Notes: generated by a model not told the origin, from the sequence alone. Numbered from the stretch's first letter, positions 1 to 5,049 are shown. The stretch is 5,383 nt of DNA from Bacillota bacterium (GCA_021793745.1 JAJYSD010000122.1:1-5383); one strand, 5' to 3'. Translations and numbers: made by a program.

Positions 1-102
1 GGGCCGGCGGATTGTGCGAAAGTGGTTCCCACCTGGCAGGAAGTGCGCCCCCAACACTGGGTGGCCTGTCATCTGTACGAAGAAGGGGCCAAGGCTGAGT
101 AA
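1..102 (+). CDS. C-terminal end of an oligopeptide/dipeptide ABC transporter ATP-binding protein (partial)
   Basis: Reading frame 1 is open from the first base to TAA at 100-102 and encodes the last 33 residues of a protein that starts before the window. The tail has the pattern of the C-terminal oligo-HPY region of OppD/OppF/DppD/DppF-type ATPases: a cysteine (residue 5), a proline and tryptophan, an E-V-x-P segment, then H-W-V-A-C-H-L-Y before a short charged end. In these transporters the ATPase energises peptide uptake at the inner face of the membrane. The nucleotide-binding domain is outside the window, so I cannot tell OppD from OppF or name the substrate; the HWVACHLYE ending suggests the F subunit. 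It is followed at once by a terminator on its strand, so it is probably the last gene of its operon, converging on the catalase gene. Confidence 0.8.
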   Translation, partial: GPADCAKVVPTWQEVRPQHWVACHLYEEGAKAE

Positions 103-127
103 AAAAGAAAAATCCCCCGGGCGGGGG
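101..127 (-). terminator. Intrinsic terminator of the manganese catalase gene
   Basis: On the minus strand a GC-only hairpin (CCCCC/GGGGG at 123-127 and 114-118, 4-base loop) is followed by ATTTTTCTTTTTT (113 down to 101). This is the classic Rho-independent layout, about 40 bases after the catalase stop. Its U tract overlaps the stop codon of the convergent transporter gene. Confidence 0.75.
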
Positions 128-136
128 TTGAAATCC

Positions 137-167
137 AAAGACCGTCACTTCCTTGGCGGTCTTTTTT
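137..167 (+). terminator. Intrinsic terminator of the ABC transporter operon
   Basis: A 10-bp stem AAAGACCGTC / GGCGGTCTTT (137-146 with 155-164, one T-G pair, 8-base loop) runs into a T stretch ending at 167. It lies 35 bases after the transporter stop. The T tract overlaps the stop codon of the convergent catalase gene (166-168). Confidence 0.8.
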
Positions 168-1056
168 ACATGGATGCCTTGAGGCGCTTCAGGACCTGCA
201 AATAATGATCCTTGGTCAGGCCCGGCGCGAACTCTTCGGGCAACGATTCCAGATCGGGCATGGGGGCTCCCTCCGGTCTGCCGACCACCACACAGAGGCG
301 TTCGCCCGTTTCCGGGTTGGTTCCCTTCCAAATCTTGTCGATATCCCGGTAATCTTTGCTGCTCCAGGTGAACAGAACATTGTGGAGCCCCTGTTCCATG
401 TATTTCCGGGCGTGATCGAAATGGCTGTTGTCCAGGCTCGGGATGGGGATCATGTCGGGGATGTATACCCCGGTGAGAATCTCGAGGGCCTTGGCGTACG
501 CGAGGGCGTGTGTGCCTCCGCGCACCAGGAGATAACCGATCATTTCCCGGGCGGTGGGATGATCGGTCATCTCATATACCCGCATCTTTTGGGTGCGGGC
601 CCCCACTTCCAGGAAGAAGTTATGAAGCATATCTTCGATCAGGTTGCCGCTGCTGTGTACGAAGGATCCGTTCCAGGGGTTGCCCATCGAGTCCATCGGA
701 AACGACGTTTGGGCGGTGGCGATGAAGTATTGCAGGTTGTGGGCCTTCAATCCCCTGCGGAGAGGCGTACTGTCCGGGTCCCCCGGATGGGTGAGGCCGG
801 TGGACAACAGGTTGATGGTGGTGCTGACCAGTTCCACGTGTCCAAATTCCTCGGCGGTAATGCTGGCCACCAGGTCGTAAAAGGGTTTCAACTTTTTCTT
901 GCAACGGAAGTTGAAGGATTGGAACATATAGTTGTTCAGAGTGGACATCTCGCCAAATTTCCCGCCGAGCAGGTTCTGCACCGCCGCCGCCGCATTGGCG
1001 TCTCCGTGTTCGGGGACCGGCAGCTGGATGGCCAATCGATTAACCCGTTTAAACAT
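166..1056 (-). CDS. Manganese (non-haem) catalase
   Basis: This 296-residue protein converts hydrogen peroxide to water and oxygen at a dinuclear manganese centre, normally in the cytoplasm. It resembles the Thermus thermophilus enzyme along its whole length, including the N-terminal NAAAAVQ..LLGG.FGEMSTL segment and the GNLI.D.LHNFFLEV.ART block. The expected ligands are all present: Glu36, Glu70 and His73 (in EEFGH), Glu150, and His183 (in RGGTHA). Lys157 matches the second-shell lysine of the Thermus enzyme. The four-helix ferritin-like core covers roughly residues 20-195, followed by the C-terminal arm that stabilises the oligomer. Length is normal for the family (about 300). ATG at 1056 is chosen because AAGGAGG (1063-1069) sits six bases upstream. 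The gene appears to be transcribed alone: its neighbours are convergent on one side, and on the other the nifU-like gene ends in tandem terminators. No truncation or missing residue is seen. Confidence 0.96.
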   Translation of the reverse strand: MFKRVNRLAIQLPVPEHGDANAAAAVQNLLGGKFGEMSTLNNYMFQSFNFRCKKKLKPFYDLVASITAEEFGHVELVSTTINLLSTGLTHPGDPDSTPLRRGLKAHNLQYFIATAQTSFPMDSMGNPWNGSFVHSSGNLIEDMLHNFFLEVGARTQKMRVYEMTDHPTAREMIGYLLVRGGTHALAYAKALEILTGVYIPDMIPIPSLDNSHFDHARKYMEQGLHNVLFTWSSKDYRDIDKIWKGTNPETGERLCVVVGRPEGAPMPDLESLPEEFAPGLTKDHYLQVLKRLKASM

Positions 1057-1160
1057 CTTTTTCCTCCTTGATCAAACCTGAAAATGGATAACGGATAACC
1101 GCAAGGACACCTCCTCGCTGCGGGGATGGGGTGAATCGTTCCGTTCGATCACCTCCATCA

Positions 1161-1204
1161 CATCGGTTCTAAACCATCATATGTTTCGATGTTTTCCCTC
1201 AGAA
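1161..1204 (-). promoter_or_regulatory. Candidate catalase promoter with an overlapping dyad
   Basis: On the minus strand TATGAT (1181-1176) matches the -10 consensus at five of six bases. Seventeen bases upstream lies TTCTGA (1204-1199), a weak -35. An interrupted inverted repeat, CATCG...AAAC...GTTT...CGATG (1161-1191), straddles the -10 and could be an operator. Transcription from here would give a leader of about 110 bases. The -35 match is poor, so this is only a candidate. Confidence 0.35.
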
Positions 1205-1235
1205 ATTGTCCAATAATTTTCTGATAAAAAAGCAG

Positions 1236-1264
1236 AAAAAAAGCCGCAACCGTAAAGGTGGCGG
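1236..1264 (-). terminator. Second, downstream terminator after the nifU-like gene
   Basis: On the minus strand CCGCCACC and GGTTGCGG (1264-1257 and 1251-1244) pair with one mismatch around a 5-base loop, then C and seven T (1242-1236). It follows a stronger terminator by a few bases and would catch read-through towards the catalase gene. Confidence 0.6.
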
Positions 1265-1266
1265 TC

Positions 1267-1294
1267 AAAAAAGGAAGGCGGTTTCCCACCTTCC
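1267..1294 (-). terminator. Primary intrinsic terminator of the nifU-like gene
   Basis: On the minus strand a 9-bp stem GGAAGGTGG / CCGCCTTCC (1294-1286 with 1281-1273, one T-G pair) is capped by a GAAA tetraloop and followed by six T (1272-1267). It begins 14 bases after the TAA of the gene. Confidence 0.88.
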
Positions 1295-1308
1295 GCTGAT
1301 CTCGAGAT

Positions 1309-1530
1309 TTACAAAACCTGTTCTACTTCTTTCACACCCGGAACTTCTTCCATCAGAGCCCGTTCGATTCCCGCCTTCAGCGTGATGGTGGAGCTGGGGC
1401 AGCTGCCGCAAGCGCCCAGCAGGCGGAGCTTAACGATTCCATCCTCGATGTCGACCAGTTCGACGTCCCCGCCATCCCGCTGGATAAAGGGGCGCAATTT
1501 ATCCAGTACTTCTTGAACTTGTTCTTTCAT
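1309..1530 (-). CDS. NifU C-terminal-domain protein, Fe-S cluster carrier (YutI-like)
   Basis: A 73-residue protein made of a single NifU C-terminal (Nfu) domain. The family binds a [4Fe-4S] cluster between subunits through a CxxC pair and passes it to target enzymes. The sequence shows the early [15 protein letters not shown] segment (residues 14-28), the core [10 protein letters not shown] motif with Cys41 and Cys44, and the TLKAGIE helix that follows. It is shorter than B. subtilis YutI (about 110 residues as I recall) because it lacks an N-terminal extension, but the domain itself is whole. ATG at 1530 is supported by AAAGGAG (1540-1546), nine bases upstream. It is divergent from mccA and appears to be a single-gene unit ending in tandem terminators. 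The family assignment is firm; the exact client proteins are unknown. Confidence 0.93.
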   Translation of the reverse strand: MKEQVQEVLDKLRPFIQRDGGDVELVDIEDGIVKLRLLGACGSCPSSTITLKAGIERALMEEVPGVKEVEQVL

Positions 1531-1768
1531 CCCACCGCACTCCTTTCCTCAAGCGTCGGATACTCCGAAGGTGGACCGACACGAACTTTCCATCTCCCAT
1601 TCTCCGGTATCTCATCAAACCGGGATCTGAAAACGGTGATTTTTATCAGGGTATTCAGTATCTATCTTACCGAAAGTCCGGCCCGTTGGCAATCGGTGGG
1701 TGCTGGTAAGGGGTTTTCGTTTTTTCCCTTCGCAAAACATGATAAGATGGGGAGGGAGGTTGTGGAGT
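1531..1768. other. Divergent intergenic region between the nifU-like gene and mccA
   Basis: This 238-base spacer should hold promoters for both directions. I find no convincing -35/-10 pair. For mccA, TATCTT (1663-1668) with TTTTTA 17 bases upstream, or CATGAT just before the ribosome binding site, are weak options. For the nifU-like gene only AT-rich GATAAAAAT (minus strand, about 1650-1642) stands out. No S-box, T-box or recognisable CymR site could be identified by eye. Confidence 0.4.
1754..1760 (+). promoter_or_regulatory. Ribosome binding site that fixes the mccA start
   Basis: GGGAGGT is eight bases before GTG at 1769. The in-frame ATG at 1739 and the TTG at 1700 have no such site, and starting there would add 10-23 residues not expected before the LIG.TP motif of this family. 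Confidence 0.75.
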
Positions 1769-2695
1769 GTGAAACGGATTTATGAGGATGTCAAGGATTT
1801 GATCGGCTGGACGCCGATGGTTCGGATCAAGCGCTTCGCCTTGCCCGAGGGGGTTTCCCTCTTTGCGAAACTGGAATATTTCAATCCCGGAGGCAGCGTC
1901 AAGGACCGGGTCGGCCTGGCCTTCATCCGGGAAGCGGAGAAGTCCGGCAAGTTGAAACCCGGAGGGACGATCATCGAACCGACGGCCGGCAATACGGGAA
2001 TCGGGTTGGCTCTGGCCGCCGTCGGAACGGGGTATCGGGTGATCTTTGTCGTCCCCGAAAAGTTTTCCGAGGAGAAGCAGGAATTGATGCGGGCCTTGGG
2101 GGCCGAAGTGGTCAATACGCCTACGGAATTGGGCATGAAGGGGGCCATCGAAGAAGCGCGGCGCCTGGAACGGGAGATTCCCGGAAGCTATTGTCCCCAG
2201 CAGTTCCAGAATCCCGCCAATCCGGAAGCCCACTATCAAACCACCGGTCCGGAAATCTGGGAGCAAATGGAGGGGCGGGTGGACGTACTGGTGGCCGGCG
2301 CCGGTTCGGGGGGCACCTTTATGGGGGTATCCCGCTATTTGAAGGAAAAGAACCCCGGGATCCGAACCGTCATCGTCGAACCGGAGGGTTCGATCCTCGG
2401 CGGCGGGGAACCGGGGCCGCACAAGACGGAGGGCATCGGGATGGAGTTTATTCCCGATTTTGTGGATACCTCCTACTTTGACGGGATTTACACGGTACCC
2501 GACGAAGAGGCTTTCCGTTTCGTCAAGGAGCTGGCCTGCCGAGAAGGATTGTTGGTGGGCAGTTCGTCGGGCGCCGCCTTCTATGCCGCTCTGCGGGAAG
2601 CGTGGCGGGCGGAGCCGGGAACACGGATCGCCGTCATCTTCCCCGACAGCAGCGAACGGTATTTGAGCAAACAAATTTACAGAGGGGGAGTGTAA
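1769..2695 (+). CDS. mccA: Cystathionine beta-synthase-type / O-acetylserine-dependent PLP enzyme (MccA/CysK family)
   Basis: A 308-residue fold-type II PLP enzyme. In B. subtilis, MccA (YrhA) condenses homocysteine with O-acetylserine to cystathionine, the first step of reverse transsulfuration; close relatives (CysK) make cysteine from sulfide. Visible marks in order: LIGWTPMV (11-18), the PLP lysine Lys45 in GGSVKDR, PTAGNTG (71-77), the substrate-carboxylate loop, GAGSGGT (177-183) that holds the PLP phosphate, EGIGMEFIP (221-229), GSSSGAA (264-270) and FPDSSERYLS (291-300). EGIG..FIP and the GSSSG form are closer to cystathionine beta-synthases than to plain CysK, and there is no regulatory CBS domain. 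GTG at 1769 is preferred because of GGGAGGT upstream and the usual distance to the LIG motif. The stop is three bases before the mccB start, which supports the MccA role over CysK. Substrate preference is inferred, not shown. Confidence 0.88.
   Translation: MKRIYEDVKDLIGWTPMVRIKRFALPEGVSLFAKLEYFNPGGSVKDRVGLAFIREAEKSGKLKPGGTIIEPTAGNTGIGLALAAVGTGYRVIFVVPEKFSEEKQELMRALGAEVVNTPTELGMKGAIEEARRLEREIPGSYCPQQFQNPANPEAHYQTTGPEIWEQMEGRVDVLVAGAGSGGTFMGVSRYLKEKNPGIRTVIVEPEGSILGGGEPGPHKTEGIGMEFIPDFVDTSYFDGIYTVPDEEAFRFVKELACREGLLVGSSSGAAFYAALREAWRAEPGTRIAVIFPDSSERYLSKQIYRGGV
2684..2690 (+). promoter_or_regulatory. Ribosome binding site for the TTG start of mccB
   Basis: A GGGGGAG run inside the last codons of mccA lies eight bases before TTG at 2699. 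The mccA stop sits between the site and the start, a layout typical of translational coupling. Confidence 0.65.
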
Positions 2696-2698
2696 GGG

Positions 2699-3835
2699 TT
2701 GCGTCTGGATACCAAATGCATCCACGGGGGGGTGTTCGGCGACCCCCATACGGGCGCCGTCAGCGTTCCCATCTATCAAGTTTCCACCTATAAACAGGAG
2801 GGCATCGGGCAGCATCGGGGATACGAATATTCGCGTACCGGCAATCCCACCCGCGCCGCCCTGGAGCAGCTGATCGCCGAACTGGAAAACGGGACGACGG
2901 GGTTGGCCTTTGCTTCCGGGATGGCCGCCATCTCCACGGTGGTCTCCCTGTTCAACCAGGGTGATCATCTGGTGGTGGGGGATGATGTGTACGGCGGAAC
3001 CTATCGGGTGCTCAGCTGTGTCTTTTCCCGGCTGGGGATTGAAGTCACCCATGTGGACACCAGCCGGCCGGATCAGGTGCGGGATGCGATCCGGGATCGC
3101 ACCCGGGCGGTGCTGATGGAAACCCCCAGCAATCCGCTCCTCAAGGTGTCCGATATCCGGGAGATCGCCGCCATCTGCCGGGATCGGGATCTTCTCCTGA
3201 TCGTGGACAACACGTTCCTTACGCCGTATTGGCAAAACCCGTTGGATCTGGGGGCGGACATTGTTGTCCACAGCGCCACCAAGTATCTGGGCGGACACAG
3301 CGATGTGGTGGCCGGCCTCGTGGCCGTCAAAGACCGGGAGCTGGGCGATAAGCTCCATTTTCTGCAAAACTCCATCGGCGGCGTGCTGGGTCCCAACGAT
3401 GCCTGGCTGTTGATCCGGGGCATCAAAACCCTGGGCTTGCGCATGCGCCAACACGAGGCCAATGCCCGCCGGATTGCGGAATGGCTGAGGGAGCGTTCCG
3501 ATATCGCCGCCGTCTATTATCCGGGGCTGCCGGATCATCCCGGACACGAAGTGGCCTCCCGGCAGGCGCGGGGCTACGGGGGGATGATTTCCTTTGACGT
3601 GGGAAGCGGCGAGCGGGCGGAGCGGATTCTGAGCCGGGTTCGGTATTTCACCCTGGCGGAGAGCCTGGGGGCCGTGGAGAGCCTGATTTCCGTCCCCGCG
3701 CAGATGACCCATGCGTCGATTCCCGCCGAGCGTCGGGCGGAATTGGGGATTACCGACGGGCTGATCCGCCTTTCCGTCGGCGTCGAGGATATCGAGGATC
3801 TGTTGGAAGACCTGGAACGGGCCTTGGCCGATTGA
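2699..3835 (+). CDS. mccB: Cystathionine gamma-lyase / homocysteine gamma-lyase (MccB-type)
   Basis: A 378-residue PLP enzyme of the Cys/Met metabolism family. It cleaves cystathionine to cysteine, ammonia and 2-oxobutyrate, completing the route begun by MccA; the B. subtilis protein also has homocysteine gamma-lyase activity. Evidence: N-terminal IHGG (8-11) and SVPIYQVSTYKQ (22-33), YEYSRTGNPTR (42-52) carrying phosphate-binding Tyr and Arg from the neighbouring subunit, ASGMAAI (72-78), DDVYGGTYR (95-103), DNTF (170-173), the PLP lysine Lys195 in SATKYLGGHSDVV, and SLGAVESLISVPA.MTHA near the C-terminus. It resembles B. subtilis MccB (379 residues) nearly end to end. The start is TTG, with a ribosome binding site inside mccA. 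No mtnN or yrrT gene stands before mccA, unlike the B. subtilis operon. There is no terminator before yuzD, so the two are probably co-transcribed. Confidence 0.93.
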   Translation: MRLDTKCIHGGVFGDPHTGAVSVPIYQVSTYKQEGIGQHRGYEYSRTGNPTRAALEQLIAELENGTTGLAFASGMAAISTVVSLFNQGDHLVVGDDVYGGTYRVLSCVFSRLGIEVTHVDTSRPDQVRDAIRDRTRAVLMETPSNPLLKVSDIREIAAICRDRDLLLIVDNTFLTPYWQNPLDLGADIVVHSATKYLGGHSDVVAGLVAVKDRELGDKLHFLQNSIGGVLGPNDAWLLIRGIKTLGLRMRQHEANARRIAEWLRERSDIAAVYYPGLPDHPGHEVASRQARGYGGMISFDVGSGERAERILSRVRYFTLAESLGAVESLISVPAQMTHASIPAERRAELGITDGLIRLSVGVEDIEDLLEDLERALAD

Positions 3836-3874
3836 GGGATCGCCCGGCAGGGAGGACCGGCCCGCACCGGGGTG

Positions 3875-3894
3875 GGGTTCCGCTGGGAGAACCC
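3875..3894 (+). other. Small hairpin between mccB and yuzD
   Basis: GGGTTC (3875-3880) and GAACCC (3889-3894) form a perfect 6-bp stem with an 8-base loop. There is no T run directly after it (TTTTT occurs only at 3912-3916), so I do not call it a terminator. It might be an attenuation or RNA-processing element in the mccB-yuzD transcript, or chance in GC-rich DNA. Confidence 0.3.
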
Positions 3895-3931
3895 TCTCCG
3901 GACTCACCAAGTTTTTCAACCGCGCCGTGCG

Positions 3932-3940
3932 AAAGGAGGG
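3932..3940 (+). promoter_or_regulatory. Ribosome binding site that fixes the yuzD start
   Basis: AAAGGAGGG ends six bases before GTG at 3947. The in-frame ATG at 3872 is rejected: it has no such site and would add 25 residues that the family lacks. Confidence 0.75.
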
Positions 3941-3946
3941 ACCGGT

Positions 3947-4294
3947 GTGAAACGGGAAAAGCCGATTGAAGTGACCGTCTACGGTGCAGAGACGATCTGT
4001 GCCGGTTGCCACAATCTTCCCTCCTCGCGGGAAACCGCCTCCTGGCTGGAGGCGGCACTGGGCAGAAATTACGGGGAGCAGGTTCGCGTACGCTATGTGG
4101 ATATCCACCATCCGGAGGACAAAAGGGATGCCGATTTCTCCCGCCGGGTGATCGAGGAGGAACTCTGGTATCCGGTGGTGGTGATCGACGGGGAAGTGGT
4201 GGGGGAAGGAAACCCGAGTCTGAAACCGATCCGCAGGAAGCTGGAAGGATTGGGGGCGGAAAGGCTGGAAAAATCCCCGGGGCCGTCGGTGTGA
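3947..4294 (+). CDS. yuzD: YuzD-family small thioredoxin-like protein (DUF1462)
   Basis: A 115-residue protein of unknown function. It carries the family signature VYGAE..CAGC.NLPSS..T..WLEAAL, with Cys18 and Cys21 forming a CxxC pair after the first beta strand, where thioredoxin-like folds place their active cysteines. The later blocks YVDIHHP (about 45-51), YPVVVIDGEVVGEGNP and the charged C-terminal helix also match the family. It runs a little longer than B. subtilis YuzD (about 108 residues by memory), with a KSPGPSV tail. No signal peptide or membrane segment is seen, so it should be cytoplasmic. It lies 111 bases after mccB on the same strand without a terminator between, and is followed by a strong terminator. 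A disulfide, metal or Fe-S role is possible but not demonstrated by the sequence. Confidence 0.9.
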   Translation: MKREKPIEVTVYGAETICAGCHNLPSSRETASWLEAALGRNYGEQVRVRYVDIHHPEDKRDADFSRRVIEEELWYPVVVIDGEVVGEGNPSLKPIRRKLEGLGAERLEKSPGPSV

Positions 4295-4332
4295 TCTCCG
4301 GGGACCGGTTCCGCTTCCGAGCCCTGCGATCG

Positions 4333-4386
4333 CCTTTGGCGACGGCTATCAGGAAAGCGGGGGAAATCATCCCCGACCGCCAAAGG
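4333..4386 (+). other. Structured RNA-like element in the yuzD 3' region
   Basis: CCTTTGGCG (4333-4341) pairs perfectly over 9 bp with CGCCAAAGG (4378-4386). Inside, CGGGG (4358-4362) pairs with CCCCG (4371-4375) around an 8-base loop. The 5' arm can instead fold on itself as TCGCC-TTT-GGCGA (4330-4342), so two exclusive structures exist. The element lies between the yuzD stop and its terminator. It matches no riboswitch class I recognise. Confidence 0.4.
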
Positions 4387-4411
4387 TTCAGGTTTTTGAC
4401 TTCCGCATCTC

Positions 4412-4442
4412 AGCAAGTCCTGGGCGACTTGCTTTTCTTTTT
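4412..4442 (+). terminator. Intrinsic terminator ending the mccA-mccB-yuzD unit
   Basis: AGCAAGTC (4412-4419) and GACTTGCT (4426-4433) form a perfect 8-bp stem with a 6-base loop, followed by TTTCTTTTT to 4442. Confidence 0.88.
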
Positions 4443-4472
4443 CCGGGAGTCCTTTCCTGTACTGTCCGGGAT

Positions 4473-4501
4473 TTGACAGGGGAAGATATATGAACGAAGA
4501 T
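4473..4501 (+). promoter_or_regulatory. Candidate yuzB promoter
   Basis: A perfect TTGACA (4473-4478) stands 31 bases after the preceding terminator. Seventeen bases on is GAAGAT (4496-4501), a three-of-six match to the -10. yuzB needs its own promoter because of that terminator, and no better pair is visible between 4443 and 4583. Confidence 0.45.
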
Positions 4502-4583
4502 GGTATGGGAACGCCTTTCCACAGCGGAAATTCTCTCTTTTCCCGATCAAGGAACGGATGCACCGATGGGGTGGAGTGAACTT

Positions 4584-4826
4584 ATGCGTCCGATTATCGA
4601 GTTTTGCGTAAACAATCTCACACCGGATGTGTTAAAAATCAAAGAGGAATTGGAACAGGATCCGGAATTGGATGTGGTGGAGTACGGATGTCTCGGCCAT
4701 TGCATGACCTGTGCCGAGGGCCCCTACGCCTTGGTCAACGGGGATGTGGTGACCGGGGAGACGGCGGAAGAGCTGCTCAGAAACATCCGCCGGGCGATCA
4801 GGGAGTTTGAGGAGTTCGGCTTTTGA
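4584..4826 (+). CDS. yuzB: YuzB-family small cysteine-rich protein (UPF0349/DUF1450)
   Basis: An 80-residue protein of unknown function, clearly related to B. subtilis YuzB (about 78 residues): PIIEFCVNNL at the start, DPELDVVEYGCLGHCMTCAEGPYALVNGDVV in the middle and a GETAEEL helix near the end. Cys8, Cys36, Cys40 and Cys43 are present; the spacing C..C-x3-C-x2-C after a beta strand recalls thioredoxin-like ferredoxins and could bind metal or an Fe-S cluster, but that is inference. ATG at 4584 is chosen because family members begin just before IEFC, and GGTGGAG (4570-4576) lies seven bases upstream; the in-frame ATG at 4500 would add an unrelated 28-residue extension. It is separated from yuzD by a terminator and followed by a terminator, so it is probably monocistronic. 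Confidence 0.9.
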   Translation: MRPIIEFCVNNLTPDVLKIKEELEQDPELDVVEYGCLGHCMTCAEGPYALVNGDVVTGETAEELLRNIRRAIREFEEFGF

Positions 4827-4872
4827 TCCATCCCGCGGATCCCTTGATTGACCGAGTGGGGAAGCGGACCGC

Positions 4873-4913
4873 TTTCGTCGGCCGACTGGAGAGGAGCCAG
4901 GGGGCCGACGGAA
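4873..4913. repeat. Strong inverted repeat / hairpin downstream of yuzB
   Basis: CGTCGGCC (4876-4883) and GGCCGACG (4903-4910) pair perfectly, and the stem extends outward by a T-G and two T-A pairs. An inner CTGG/CCAG stem (4886-4889, 4897-4900) closes a 7-base loop. No T run follows on either strand, so it is not an ordinary terminator. A second small dyad, AGCGG-A-CCGCT (4863-4873), abuts it. Confidence 0.6.
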
Positions 4914-4942
4914 AAATATCTGGTCACCGGCAGCATGCTTGC

Positions 4943-4970
4943 AGCCCTTTCGCCCTGGTCGGGCTTTTTT
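4943..4970 (+). terminator. Intrinsic terminator after yuzB
   Basis: AGCCC (4943-4947) pairs with GGGCT (4961-4965), or alternatively GCCC (4952-4955) with GGGC (4961-4964) around a 5-base loop. Either stem runs straight into TTTTTT (4965-4970). It lies about 115 bases after the yuzB stop and isolates the kinase gene from upstream transcription. Confidence 0.75.
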
Positions 4971-5049
4971 CGTGTTCGCCGATCTTTGAGGGATGTTGGG
5001 GAAAAATTTTTTCTATTTTCCAAATCGGCGGAAGAGGGGAGGGTTTCCG

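Noticed and set aside
205..1071. A 288-codon plus-strand frame opposite the catalase gene.
   Set aside because: It is the shadow of the catalase: no family resemblance, no ribosome binding site, and the other strand encodes a complete enzyme with all ligands.
1200..1220. ATTG-TC-CAAT dyad upstream of the catalase gene as a possible PerR or CymR box.
   Set aside because: It does not fit the 7-1-7 Fur/PerR pattern, I cannot confirm a CymR consensus by eye, and the arms are only four bases.
1700..1768. Extended N-terminus of MccA from TTG at 1700 or ATG at 1739.
   Set aside because: The family starts shortly before LIG.TP, and only GTG at 1769 has a well-placed ribosome binding site.
1531..1768. 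S-box or T-box riboswitch before the mccAB genes.
   Set aside because: No T-box core, no SAM-I core and no terminator/antiterminator pair is visible in this spacer.
3872..3946. Extended N-terminus of YuzD from ATG at 3872.
   Set aside because: This stretch contains the mccB-yuzD hairpin and the AAAGGAGGG site for GTG at 3947, and the added residues match nothing in the family.
1667..4111. An 814-codon open frame on the minus strand, antisense to mccA, mccB and part of yuzD.
   Set aside because: It is rich in Pro, Gly and Arg, has no recognisable domain, and mirrors three well-supported genes. Such frames arise from the third-position GC bias of the true coding strand.
4323..4334. GCGATCGC octamer as a HIP1-type repeat.
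   Set aside because: A single copy in a GC-rich window carries no weight; HIP1 abundance is a cyanobacterial feature and nothing else here suggests one.
5001..5013. GAAAAA-T-TTTTTC palindrome before the kinase gene as a terminator or operator.
   Set aside because: It is a pure A/T stem with a one-base centre, which is unlikely to be a stable RNA hairpin and easily arises by chance in an AT-rich promoter stretch.
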